Below are positions 1 through 10,987 of a DNA stretch of 64,000 nucleotides, piece by piece. The DNA is from Bigelowiella natans CCMP2755 (lineage: Eukaryota > Cercozoa > Chlorarachniophyceae). Under the pieces are notes generated by a model, which saw only the letters and a list, made by a program, of their open reading frames with translations, was not told the origin of the DNA and searched no databases. The position numbers were made by a program, and so were the translations under genes. The stretch spans positions 248,001 through 312,000 of the forward strand of contig ADNK01000875.1 of the NCBI GenBank assembly GCA_000320545.1. Direction: 5' to 3'. Position 1 is the stretch's first letter; each line of letters opens with the position of its first letter.

Positions 1-653
1 TCATCCTCTCACTCACTCTCCCAATTGTCCCTTATTCTTCGTTGCCTGACTAACCTTACCCCTATTATTATTATTATTACTATTTCTGCTACTACTCCTA
101 TTACAACTACTTTTGCAACTGCAGAGATTGCGCTATTGCTGTCCTTAACAATACTACTCAGGGACTGATCTAGCTTGGTCGAAGGTTTCTGTGTCATCAC
201 CCATCATCATATCACCCATCATCGTCATCATTAGAAGAGGAAGAGAAGAAGAAGAGGAGGAAAAAGAAGAAGGCAGATCAAGACATAGCACAGCGCAGCG
301 AGCCTACAACCACCCTCCACACTTTCGGCTACTGTTGCCACATTATATTATTCATTAATTCATATATTTACCAGTATGGCTGCTACTATTATGGCCAACT
401 TGACACCACACGAACACACACAGAATAACTCACACAAGCACACACGCACACACACACACACACACAGTTTACGACGAAGACGAGGGTCTACAGGGGAATT
501 GATGGTCGCCCCTTGGACTGGAAGTGTTGAGGAGCGCCGATGATTCTTGGCATCATCGAGTAGTACGTTTGTGCTGCCTAGAGGGAGAAGAAGGGGAAGA
601 AGAAGTAACATCATATTTTGGACATCCATCATGGAGATGTACCTTTGTACACG

Positions 654-687
<34 letters not shown>

Positions 688-737
688 CCAACATGTCTGT
701 ACACATGCAAATACATACTCCACGCCTGATAACCTGC

Positions 738-740
<3 letters not shown>

Positions 741-768
<28 letters not shown>

Positions 769-784
769 CCCCCCCCCCCCCCCC
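741..784. repeat. (TC)n followed by poly-C microsatellite
   Basis: A pure TC dinucleotide run passes directly into a run of about 16 C. This is one of many two-part repeats in the window. Confidence 0.95.
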
Positions 785-1086
785 ATGAATGCAATCAAAA
801 CTCACCCTGCTGCTGCTGTTGTTGTAGAGAATCCCGTCCACTTGCTGACTCTACAGAAAGGGGGTCGTCAAGTGATATTGCTCCCAGGAGCATCTAAAGA
901 GGGGAGAAGAGGAAGGAAGAAGAAGAAGAAGAAGAACAACAACAACAAAGGGGGCAGGCACAAAAAAAGAGCAAAGAACATATGAGCAACCACGCGATGA
1001 GTGACGAATCATCGAAGAATACGAAAAGAATATAAAATAATACTAATGCGGCGACAGGAAAGTCCAGCGTTTCTCACTACAGGGAG

Positions 1087-1128
<42 letters not shown>

Positions 1129-1304
1129 CAAAAGAGCGGTAGTAGTAGTAGTAGTGGTAGCAGTACCTTAGACATCGTTATTGAAGGTAATTGCGTGAAG
1201 AACCGCATCACGGTTTCGCAGAGATAATAGGCAATCTGAGAAGAGGAAAGGTAGTTTCGTTATTTCGATGAAGAGGAAGAAGCAGACAGAGAGCTACATA
1301 TATA

Positions 1305-1309
1305 TCATA

Positions 1310-1342
<33 letters not shown>
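1305..1342. repeat. (AT)n microsatellite
   Basis: Uninterrupted AT dinucleotides next to a short imperfect palindrome (ATATCATATGATAT). Confidence 0.95.
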
Positions 1343-1346
<4 letters not shown>

Positions 1347-1547
1347 ATAATTGGTACTGAAATCAGAGATATTGCCTCCTCCTTCTTCTTCCACAATGCT
1401 TGCTGCTACTACTACTACTACTAGTACTAGTACTAGTGATACCTCATGCCTGACACTCGGCCCAAACGCTGTTAGGTAGCAAGGAACCTTGACAGTGTAT
1501 TACAAGCACCGACAACACAAGTACAAACCACAACATCTACTTTGTCA

Positions 1548-1580
<33 letters not shown>

Positions 1581-1863
1581 CCAACGACCTACCTACCTAC
1601 ATCGGCTATATACCAAAAGAGAATTTCAGATCATAGTTTATTCTTCCGAGAGGCAGAGAGAGAGAAGGAGAGAGAGAGAGAGAAAGAGAGAAGGGTGTAC
1701 CCTTTCCGCAATCTTGTCGAAAAGGAATAGCTTGAGTTTTAAGGGCAGCACATCTAATGAGCTCATCTTCATAGAGGTCATGACCTAAGATATATCGATG
1801 GTGATGAGAAAGAAAGAAGAATACGACACAAGAACGACACGAGCGGTGGCTCTTATTTCTCCT

Positions 1864-1905
<42 letters not shown>

Positions 1906-2254
1906 TTTATCTAGGGAGGGAGGATTCGATGATATAGGAGGGAGGGAGGAAAGGAGGAGCAACAAACTTATTATTATTATAATTATTATTATTATGATCA
2001 TTTTTTGCATCATCTCTACTCTCCCCCCATCGGTAAAGTTTTGAATGGAGCTGCATCACGACGGAAGGCACAAGAATGGACGGGTACACTACGACGAAAC
2101 GGAATCACTAGCACAATCTTGCTGCTTACTACCATTTGTGCGTAGTTGCAGTAGATAGATGCTGTCAATATTGCGAAGAACCCCGCAAGTTTATTCGAGA
2201 CCCCAACATCCGCTGAGAGGGCCTGTTAAACAAGTAGTATCTCGTTATTCATAT

Positions 2255-2292
<38 letters not shown>

Positions 2293-2600
2293 ATATATAA
2301 TATACCTCCTTTTCGCTAATGTGTATGTGTATGTGTATGTGTTGTGTGTGTGTATTTCCATGCATTTTTTGGGATTTGGTCAAAAAACCTTCGCTTCCGC
2401 CATAATGCCGCTAATATCGTTCTGATGGTGATAATGAGAGAAATATGGGGGAAACGAAGCAAGGGAAAAGAGAGTACAGAGAGGGAGTGGGAAAGCTTGA
2501 CGACGACTACGACGACTGCTGGCAAGGACCTGGTACAAGAGGTAGATATCTCGTTTCTTCTTGTTGCCAGAGTTTACTGCTGCAGGAGCGCCTATTCATT

Positions 2601-2634
<34 letters not shown>

Positions 2635-2733
2635 CATTATTTCGCTTTCCCACCTTAATTACCTCCCCCCCCTCCGCCCCCACCCTTTTGTTATCACTCA
2701 GCAGTACACATAGCAGCAAGTACTAGTACTCAC

Positions 2734-3534
2734 CATGTGACGAGTAGGCGACTTGCATGCAAGAGGGCGGCGACATTTCCTGCTGAATTTGTATGACCCC
2801 TATCCGCGTGAGCGGAGCAGCACCTGTGGGATGTGGATCGTTAGTTGGTGTACCTAGATCTTGTAGTATGCACGCATTAATGATCATAGCAGCGCCAGAA
2901 GGATGATAAAAGAAGCAGTGAAAAACGACAAACGAGCATTAATACAGCGTAGAAAGTTTCCTGTCCCTGTTTCTACTTATTTCCCTCACTATCATCATCA
3001 TCATCATCATCAGTAGCAGCAAATGCAGCAGCACGAGCCTTATCTATCACCTTGTCCTCTACATACTCCAAGGAAAACAGATTGTCCTCCTGTCCCTGCG
3101 GCGGCGTTGGCGATGGTTGTTATGAGAGGAGAGCACAATTCAACATTTTTTTTCATTTATTTGAGATCATAAGATGGTCCATAGCGAGAAAACCCGAATG
3201 TTTCCATTCATCGCCGTTGCGGCAGAACAAAAATCATCGATGTTTTCGGAGCTGTGACCTTTATCTACACTAAGATTCTGAGTTGAACTACATGCTGTAA
3301 CTGTGTTAGTTTTTCTGCTCGGTTTGTGCCACCACCTCTATTCATATTGCCTACATATGCGCCTGATATTGACGTTGGCACCCCTGTGAACAGCACGTGA
3401 TTGTTCACGACGCTCCTCTCGGCATTCACACTAATTGCTGGAGAAACACAAGGAAAGGAGGGGGGGAGGGATGATGAGCACAATTGAATCTGTATGATGA
3501 CTAATTTATTCAAATAGAAGAATTACTGAGATGA

Positions 3535-3582
<48 letters not shown>

Positions 3583-4857
3583 TCTAGAGAGTACCTGTTA
3601 TTGGCTTCCAGTTTTTCGTCTTCTCGTCCATGTACCGCACACATAGTCGAACTGAAAGCGAGGTGATGAAAGACTTTCACGACATATTAAGGTAGGGGCA
3701 TGTGATCTTAAGCACAGCAAAATTTAAAAAACGCAAAGGGAGATAGATTGACGCTCTATATACCAGCGCACTTATACTTATGCTACATAAAATTCAAACA
3801 TTAGTAGTTTAGAGCGTTCTGATAATGGTTTTAATGCGTAGCAGCATTATGCTTGTCCACAGCTTGTAGCAGCAGATCAATACTACTACTCTTCCTATTT
3901 TCTGGTAGGATCGTTGATATCGACGTTTTATTACCCGGATTCCGAGCGCCTGTATTTAGTGCTGCAGACAAGCCACTCACGGTATGCGAGATCTGACTAA
4001 AGCCTGCACCGAAGAAGTCAAAGAGTTAATGGAACTATTTGGGTATATTTATGAAGAAATGCTTCTAGCCTCTTCGTTGGAATTGGAGGGGCAAGTATTC
4101 GGTTGCAAAAGAAAATCTGTGGTTTCGAGCAGAATCTGCTTCATTCTTTATTTTGTGTGTCACGTGTTTCCTAATTTCCTTTTCCCCCCCTACAAAATAC
4201 TGTCCTACTATCTCATCTACCACCCTCCCCAAACTTTGCAGAAACCTTCCGCTGGTTTTTCCTTCTCGAAACGGAGCGCCACATCAATGATTGGCGCGTC
4301 GGCATCTATTTCCTCCTCTACCTCACACACGGCATCTAATAGCAGTAATGTATAATGAATTCTTTTTCATGGTACAATCACTATCGGAGAAACGGCATGT
4401 ATATTCGTTAGTAGGCTTGCATTGATGCTAACGGTCAAAGTGACATGTGAAAGTAGGAAGACTACTCTCCTGAACATTGATACCTTTCACTTTGCGCCAA
4501 ACTTTGATTCGCCGTTTCGTCAACGCCTTGGTAACGGACTGTCACGACAAGGAGTGGTTGAGGACAGTTGTTTATGTTAAACAGCACTTCCTCACGAGTG
4601 TACGTGAATGGTGCAGAATGTGTCCATGAAGATCGGAATTACGCCATACGATGAAAATAAAGATTCTAGTATTGTTTGTATCCCCAACCCAATATAAGCA
4701 AAGAGAGCACGAAGACTCACCTTCTCGAAGTTCAATGAGGCTGAGTGTGTTGGGCGTTTCTTAGAGCGCTTCAGACGATTGCACCTCTACGTGATTTGAA
4801 TTCGATTAAGAATTTTACTTTTCCTCTTTGAATGAAAGTATCTTTGTCGTTGGCATT

Positions 4858-4888
<31 letters not shown>

Positions 4889-5482
4889 TCATCATCATCA
4901 TTGGTGTTTTCACTTGACCTTATCTTCTACGTCCCAGGAGCCATACGGAATTTTCAAGTCAAACGCGCTGTCGGCTTTTCCTTCTGCTTATTCAGAACCA
5001 ACAACGAGTGGTGGATACAAAATATAGTAAGGATGCTTTGAGTGTTGACGGGAATCCAGAAAAGAAGAGAATCTGACAGTTCGGCACGTCTCCATGTTTC
5101 CTGTCTAATTTGAATACCTGACACTCGCTCGGCTTCTGCATCGAGAATCTTGAGGAAGGGATCTGGATGGATCTGGAGTCGTGGGTACACCAGAATAGGA
5201 AAAGGAATCGACATGTGAGGATGAGGAAGCTACGACTAGCTGTGGCTATTTTGATGTCTGCTACATTTAGATCAACCCCCCAATGTCCAAAAAACATCCT
5301 TCTTCCAGCGCTTCTACCCTATCGAAAGCTTCCAGTCATCGCTTCCAATTCTAACTCACTCAACCTACATTGATAGAAGCCTTTAATCCTTTCCTCAGCT
5401 GATCGAAGGCCTTATCCATGGCTCCTTGAGGGAAGGTAGCTACTGCAATCTGATATCCTATCGCGTCTGCGATCACTCGGGG
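2734..5482 (-). CDS. Unrecognised multi-exon gene(s), partial model
   Basis: Several minus-strand segments read as protein and end at good splice signals, but I could not name a family. The best-linked run is 5118-5172, 4919-4983 and 4721-4786. These join in consistent phase through donors GTATTC, GTCAAG and GTGAGT and encode about 62 residues containing IHPDPFLKILDAE, DLKIPYGSWDVEDK and a basic CNRLKRSKKRP patch. Other likely exons are 5369-5482 (38 codons, IGYQIAVATFPQGAMDKAF), about 4256-4345 (acidic, DADAPIIDVALRFEKEK), about 3834-4011 (SGLSAALNTGARNPGNK), 3594-3648 (LCVRYMDEKTKNWKP), about 3320-3445, about 3003-3095 (FSLEYVEDKVIDKARAAAF plus an Asp run) and 2734-2822. Not all junctions agree in phase, so there may be missing exons or more than one gene. 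Further plausible sequence continues to about 5884. Confidence 0.45.
3538..3580. repeat. (AG)n microsatellite in an intron
   Basis: A pure AG run between two putative minus-strand exons of the unrecognised gene. On the gene strand it is a CT tract. Confidence 0.9.
4858..4900. repeat. (GTC)n/(ATC)n triplet microsatellite
   Basis: A GTC run passes into an ATC run. It sits in a putative intron of the minus-strand gene, just left of the exon at 4919-4983. Confidence 0.9.
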
Positions 5483-6049
5483 CTGGAAATGAAGCTAAGA
5501 CTTCCAACAGAATATGTCGTTCTGCATAAATTCCCTTGTATTTCCACATTTGTGTCAACTCGATCCAGTCATCCCGAAAGTGCTCCTGTTTCCAGCTCTG
5601 TGCATGCTTTCGAGAGCTCGTCCTGTACGAAAGGCCGTCGTTCTCGATAAATCCAGACTGAATACAGAATATCCGGGTCTGCCAATAGCCAAAGAAGAAG
5701 TCGAAACTTCGCCGTTCACAATGGGGGTGATGCTCAACTTCTTTCCAGAAGATCGGACGGAACCTACGCTGCGGTTGGCGGAAAGCTGAGACAAACGCAG
5801 GACGTTAGGCAAGAATTTGTCGTGATTTACGTGATAATTTGTGGTAATTGACCGCAACTGACGATCGGCTGACCCCTTTCCCACCAGTCAAAACTTCAGA
5901 CCTCTCCACGTGGCTATATAGCTTCAACACCCTGGTCTCGTTTTTTGGTTTCTAGTCGATACAAGAGATTCAAACGTTTGCTACTAGTAGGAAAAGAATG
6001 CCCTCTCGTAGGTTTTGACTGAAGATTTATTTCAGGAGATTACATCAAG

Positions 6050-6284
6050 ATGCCTGAGTCCAAGTCTGAGCCTGCAAGCGAAAAACCAAAGTTAAAAATA
6101 TGCTGTGCGTGCCCGGATACGAGAAAGTTGAGGGACAAATGTCATTTATTGAAGGTACAATGTAAAAACAAAATATCTAGACTGTCCATCAAATAAAATT
6201 GCTTCACTGTAGGGACCAGAACATTGTAAGAAGGAAATTGAGGCACACAAAGTATGCTTGAGGAAGCTAGGCTTTAAGATATGA
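6050..6284 (+). CDS. COX17: COX17, cytochrome c oxidase copper chaperone
   Basis: A two-exon gene (6050-6154 and 6213-6284) with a 58-nt GT-AG intron encodes 58 residues, close to the usual 60-70 of this family. COX17 carries Cu(I) in the mitochondrial intermembrane space to SCO1 and COX11 for assembly of cytochrome c oxidase. The diagnostic CCxC copper site is present (ICCACPDTRKLRDKC), followed in exon 2 by the second CX9C half (HCKKEIEAHKVCLRKLGF), so the twin CX9C import and disulfide pattern is intact. The N terminus is short and hydrophilic with no cleavable presequence, as expected for the Mia40 import route. The intron separates the copper site from the second helix. The start is the first ATG in frame before the motif. 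It stands alone between the unrecognised minus-strand gene and a non-coding island. Confidence 0.95.
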
Positions 6285-6289
6285 TTCTC

Positions 6290-7185
6290 GTCGGATTTCA
6301 ATTGAAAATGCTTGAATCAGTCAAAGGGATACAATCAATATAGGTTTCAGTTCAAGATTCTTGCCTGAACTCTCCCATCAAGTAAAATGTCTCACGTGAC
6401 ATTCTAGCAAGTCCCCCACCATGCAATCAACATTATGCTATCTAGGACGGAGGCATAATTTTCTATTTGTGTCACTCTTGTTTCACATTTATATCTTAGT
6501 GATACTTGTAATGCTTGTCATAGACAATGTGCATGTTGGTGTGCATATGGGAGACACATCTACGACTAGCAAGGTGCTTGTGGCACGTATCACATGCAGA
6601 GTGCACTGCAAAGCACCATAGGCCGTTGCATATACGTATGCGTGGACCATGCACACACGCGCGGTTAGTAGAAAGACTGTTGAATACTGCTACGGTGGAT
6701 CGCCGAGACGATGATACTACATGTCATGGCAAATGCAGCTGTCTAGCTGTGCTGGCAACTCTAGACTTGCATCAGCTGCTCAACGCTAATGCATGGCACA
6801 TGTTAGTGATATTTAGCGGTAAACAAGTCTTGTACAGATGCGCCCCCCCTGTGATATATGAAGATTCCAGCTGCGGACATTGCGATAATCGTTACCAAAA
6901 TTACGACTAGATGAATCTAAGCGCACATCGCTGTCAGCTGTGCATGTAGAAGCCATGTTGGAGCAGCACTGTCGCGATCGCATCAGTAGCTGCGAGCAAC
7001 CATGCTGACATACACATCTAGACATGGCACGGTCATGTTGCATCATATACTGCATACGTAGTTACATGTATGCCATAGATAGTATCGTATGGATTGACTA
7101 CGTGAACAATGTGCAACAGCGTCGATCGCTCAATAATAACATCATCAGGGCAATCTAGCAATACGATCATCTTGCACTCGCAAAT
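6290..7185. repeat. Non-coding island rich in short palindromes
   Basis: No exon is supported. The stretch is full of words such as GCATAT, TGCATG, CATGCA, CTAG and GCGCG that recur in other spacer islands (14.6-16.2, 18.8-19.2, 28.9-29.9, 35.1-35.6, 41.2-44.7, 52.0-52.4 and 61.0-61.5 kb). Open frames are short and unlike known proteins. It lies directly downstream of the ribonucleotide reductase stop codon. Confidence 0.5.
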
Positions 7186-7191
7186 GTACCA

Positions 7192-8733
7192 TCAGTTAGT
7201 CGAATTCGGCGTTGGGCTGAACTCAACGGAATGCAGAACCTGCCAATGGTGACGTGGCACTTCCACATGACCACACTCCTCTGCGAGACCCGCGAGAAGC
7301 TTTGGCATTTCGGCCTTTCCTCTAATTCTTGGTTGTGACTGATCCGTGAGCCCCACGAATAGTTCCATACCGGCAATATTAACTGGTGATACACTCTCTT
7401 TACCTTCTGCCATCAGATGCTGGTGTTTTTGGCCAAGAATGGACGTCTTAAAGCCAACCTCGGCGCGCTTGAGCACACGACAGGACACCCCGTGGCTTGG
7501 AAGATTTCGTAGCGCTGCACACACACGCTGGCTCTTGAGGGAAACGCTGCTGATGTTTAGCAGAAGGACGGGACCAAAAGAGTTGCTGGTTGTATTATCA
7601 TCGGTGATGCCTGTGCCATTCCTATTGGCGGTAGCGCTATTATTGTCGTAACTAGTTATATTCGTGTTGTGGTCGTCATTCTTGTCGCTGAGCCGGTTGT
7701 TGTATGTGCTGCTGCTGCTGCTGCTGCTGTAGATCGCGACGAGACGATCAAGCAAGCCGCAGATAAGACCCGTCCCCTTCCAGAACGACAATGGCTGCGG
7801 AGTGGTGGCCTTCTCTTCTCTTTTCTTTCTGCCTTCCCTCTCCCCATCCGCCTCATCGTCGATGCTGTCGACGTGTCTGCACTCCTCTTCGGTTGGGATA
7901 TAGGGGGGGTTACAGATGATAAGATCAAACGCACTGTATTGCTGCTCAAGGGCGCATCCAAGGCGCGGCCTTACGTTGCTCGGCATGGCGGCGTAAGGAG
8001 ATTTCATGAACGCGATGGCTTCTTTGCACGTGTCTAATGCTACAACTGTAGCAGAGGGCAGGGACAATGCAAGAGACTTGGCTAACCACCCAGACCCCGC
8101 CCCGACGTCGATGGCGCGCTGAAATATAAATCTGGATCCTCCTGCGTCATCTTCAGCTTCCTCGCCACCTCTTTCTCCCTTCAACATTGTACGGCCATAG
8201 CGAGAGCGAATAACGTTGGCCGTGATGAAGGTGTCTAGATTTGGCCGCATGAAGTGGCCACCCTGCTTGTAGAAGTCCATCTGCTCTGTCCAAAGATGAT
8301 GAGATGGTCGCGACGATGGCAGTAACGACGGCGTTGTTGGTGGTAGGAATTTTGAGGAAGGAAGTAGTAACGACTCCACGGGCGTTTTCATGGATGATGA
8401 CGATGATGATGATGATAATGATGATGATAATGATGATGAGGGTGGTGTGTGTAAGTGACTCTGCTGTCTTAGAGTGATGAAGTACTTTGCCTCCGCAGGA
8501 AGTCCATACCACCTGAAGCCGCCGATCACCGCCGGATGGGCAAGAGACCAGACCAGCTGCTTCGGATGTTTCTCCGGATCTTTTTTATCTACAAGATACT
8601 CCTGGGCGAGAACCACGTCGCCGGAAGCATTTGTTTCGCATACAACAGCAACTTTACGAGAGCTCTTGCCGCCGTCGTCTTGAAACAGGAGATTTTTCAT
8701 CTTCTCGATCATCGCGTCGACTCTGAGTTCTTG
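7192..8733 (-). other. Domain: SAM-dependent methyltransferase, HemK/PrmC-like
   Basis: The last roughly 510 residues of the fused protein. Motif I reads AIDVGAGSGWLAKSLA and motif IV reads DLIICNPPYIP. The NPPY tetrad is typical of enzymes that methylate an amide or exocyclic nitrogen: PrmC/HemK glutamine methyltransferases, N6-adenine and N4-cytosine DNA methylases and some rRNA methylases. The core is preceded by about 150 residues with RWYGLPAEAKYF and FMRPNLDTFI that I do not recognise, and interrupted by Ser/Asn/Thr-rich loops. Substrate is unknown. Confidence 0.72.
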
Positions 8734-10946
8734 CTGCTTTGCCAGCACCAAAGCACGAGGCCAGTCCACCGTGCGCCCATCATCCGCAAAATAGCTAAAG
8801 TTCCTCCGAGACATTTGGTCAACGCGCGCTGCTACCCCCAGCTTGTGCATGTGAGGGAGTGAGCAGTTTATGTCGTTTGGGAAAAGCAGCGGCGGTGAAC
8901 TTCTGTTGTTCCTGGAGTTTCTTTTCATAACATCACCACCACCACCACCACCACTACTACTACTACTGCTGCTGCAGTTACTATCACGTTCACAACAGTT
9001 GCTATTAGTTTTCGCAACGATTTCCAGGATTCTCGTGCACAAGTCGTTGGCGATGAAGCGCACGTAGCTCTTGACTGTCCGAGCGTTCATTGTTCCTCCA
9101 ATCGATTCCGACGGGTTGTCCTGGAAAAGAAATTCGACGAAGGCCTCCTCCACATGCACAGCGCCACGCACTATTTCATGCACCGTTTGCGCACTGATAG
9201 AATCTCCCTGGGCGATTAGGCGTTTGAGAAGTGCGAGGGAAATGTTGACATGTTGTCCCTCGTCACGAGCAATCAGGTCATTCGATCCTACCAGCGATGG
9301 CAGCTGCTTTGCGTACTTTTCCTTATAGTAGTAGATGTACGCAAAAGCGGAAGAGAACATTATCCCTTCCACACAGGCGAAGGCCACTAACCTCTCCGCG
9401 CGGGTTCGGTTCCTGCGATTCATGAATCGCCGCACGAAGTTGATTTTCCTTCTAAACGCACACGCGCTGTTTGGGTAGTGTGTGTTGTTAGCCTCTCTGC
9501 TGGTAGGGTTGTCATTTCGAGCACCCTCCTCCTCTTCTCCCTCCACCTCCTCCTCACAGATATTAGTTGTCGCGCCAGTTTCACGAAACAGAATTTTTCT
9601 CTCCTCAGCATCTGGTACAAAGCTCTTCAGCAAGAGGCTGTACGTCAGGCTATGGACGACTTCCTGTGCATTTTGCAGCGCAAGAACTTGCGAGCACAGC
9701 TGACCACTGGCGTCGTCAAGATCGTCGAATTCAATGGTGAAGTTGTCTCTCAGGTTGCGCGAAACAACATTGTCCGCGAGCGCGAGAAAGGCCATGACGC
9801 GCACCAACACTGACCGTTCCAGCGGCGGTAAAATCTCGATGTTTTTCTGGTCGATCTCATAGGGAAATTCTGTTTGCGACCATGCTGCCTCTTGAAACCA
9901 CAGAACAAACTCGTACATCTCGCGGTCACCTGAGGGATCTACCAGGAGCTTACATAGGGGAGGAGACGGAGGAGAACGATGAGGAGGAGGAGGTGAAGGC
10001 GAGATTGGCGTCTTCTTCTTCCATGATGACGACGACGTCGATGATGATGATGATGATGATGATGATGATAACGATGATTCTACAGTCCTTTGTTGACTTT
10101 TAACATCGAGATCATACTGTTGTTGTCGGAGGAGAGAGGACGGGAGTAATCGGGCCTGACGAGGGGGGCGCATGCGCATGTAGTAGAGACCAGTCTTCAA
10201 ACCGGCACGATTGCAGAGGAGGTGGTAAGCTGCTAGAAAGGTGTTGTCAGGATGCTCTACGAAGTAGTTGAAGGACTCCGATTGGTCAATGAACCACGAC
10301 CGCACCTATGTTGGTATGCGCGCGTGTGTGTTTGCTTGCGTGTCAGTGTGCATTTTTACATAATACATGGGTAATATATGAATGATATTTGCAATAAAAT
10401 CTGGCACAAAAACGAATTTTAGAAGATAAATACGCAACAGCGTTGTGGCGAATGACAACGCTTTATCGATGGTTAAGGTAAGGTTAAAAGCTGAATAGTG
10501 AGCAATGGAATACCCATAATACATCGATCAAAACAACAACCTTGGAGTAAGCTACGGGTACATAGTCGGGGAGCTCCCATCCTGAAAATAGTGAAAGCGA
10601 TTTTCTTTTTTTGTGGATGAGGAGAAGAATGAATATTATTGACTCGTACCTGTGGGAAAGATGCCGCATAGCTCCCTCCAAAAGCTCTCTTCGGTGCTGT
10701 TCTTTTTATGTAAAAATCTACGGTAATCAATGCTGCGCAGAGAACCTCCAGACTCTTTCAGTTCTTTGGCTATATCGGCATTCCATAGGCCAACGGCACG
10801 CATGCGGGCGTGCATGTGGCGGTTTACTTGCCAGTATTGACCGAGGAAATCGCACCGAAGCTGCATATTGCTTTCGGGTAGCTCTGCACCTGCGGTATCC
10901 ATTGTATGTGTGTGTGTGTGTGTGTGCGTGTGGTAGGGATAGGAAA

Positions 10947-10987
<41 letters not shown>

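Larger units (their letters stand above)
1..2690. other. Microsatellite-rich spacer, no gene recognised
   Basis: No convincing exon is visible on either strand. Open frames here are translations of simple repeats (poly-Val, poly-Leu, Glu-Arg runs). The stretch holds a (CAA)n run near 655-690, (TC)n plus a C-homopolymer at 741-784, (AG)n at about 1090-1126, (AT)n at 1305-1342, (ACT)n at 1549-1580, (CT)n at 1868-1902, (CA)n at 2257-2290 and (GTA)n at 2600-2635. It may be the 3' side or an intron of the minus-strand gene that begins to the right. Confidence 0.6.

Noticed and set aside
360-985. Overlapping frames with poly-Val, poly-Gln and Glu-Arg runs
   Set aside because: They are translations of (CAA)n, (TC)n and poly-C microsatellites on both strands.
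3984-4355. Plus-strand ORF starting MRDLTKACTEEVKELMELFG
   Set aside because: It overlaps two minus-strand segments with better splice signals and coding character. It remains a minor alternative.
9900-10305. RNR alpha and beta as two adjacent genes
   Set aside because: The alpha C-terminal motifs and the whole beta domain share one open exon with no stop, splice site or start codon that would separate them, and upstream exon phases feed directly into it.
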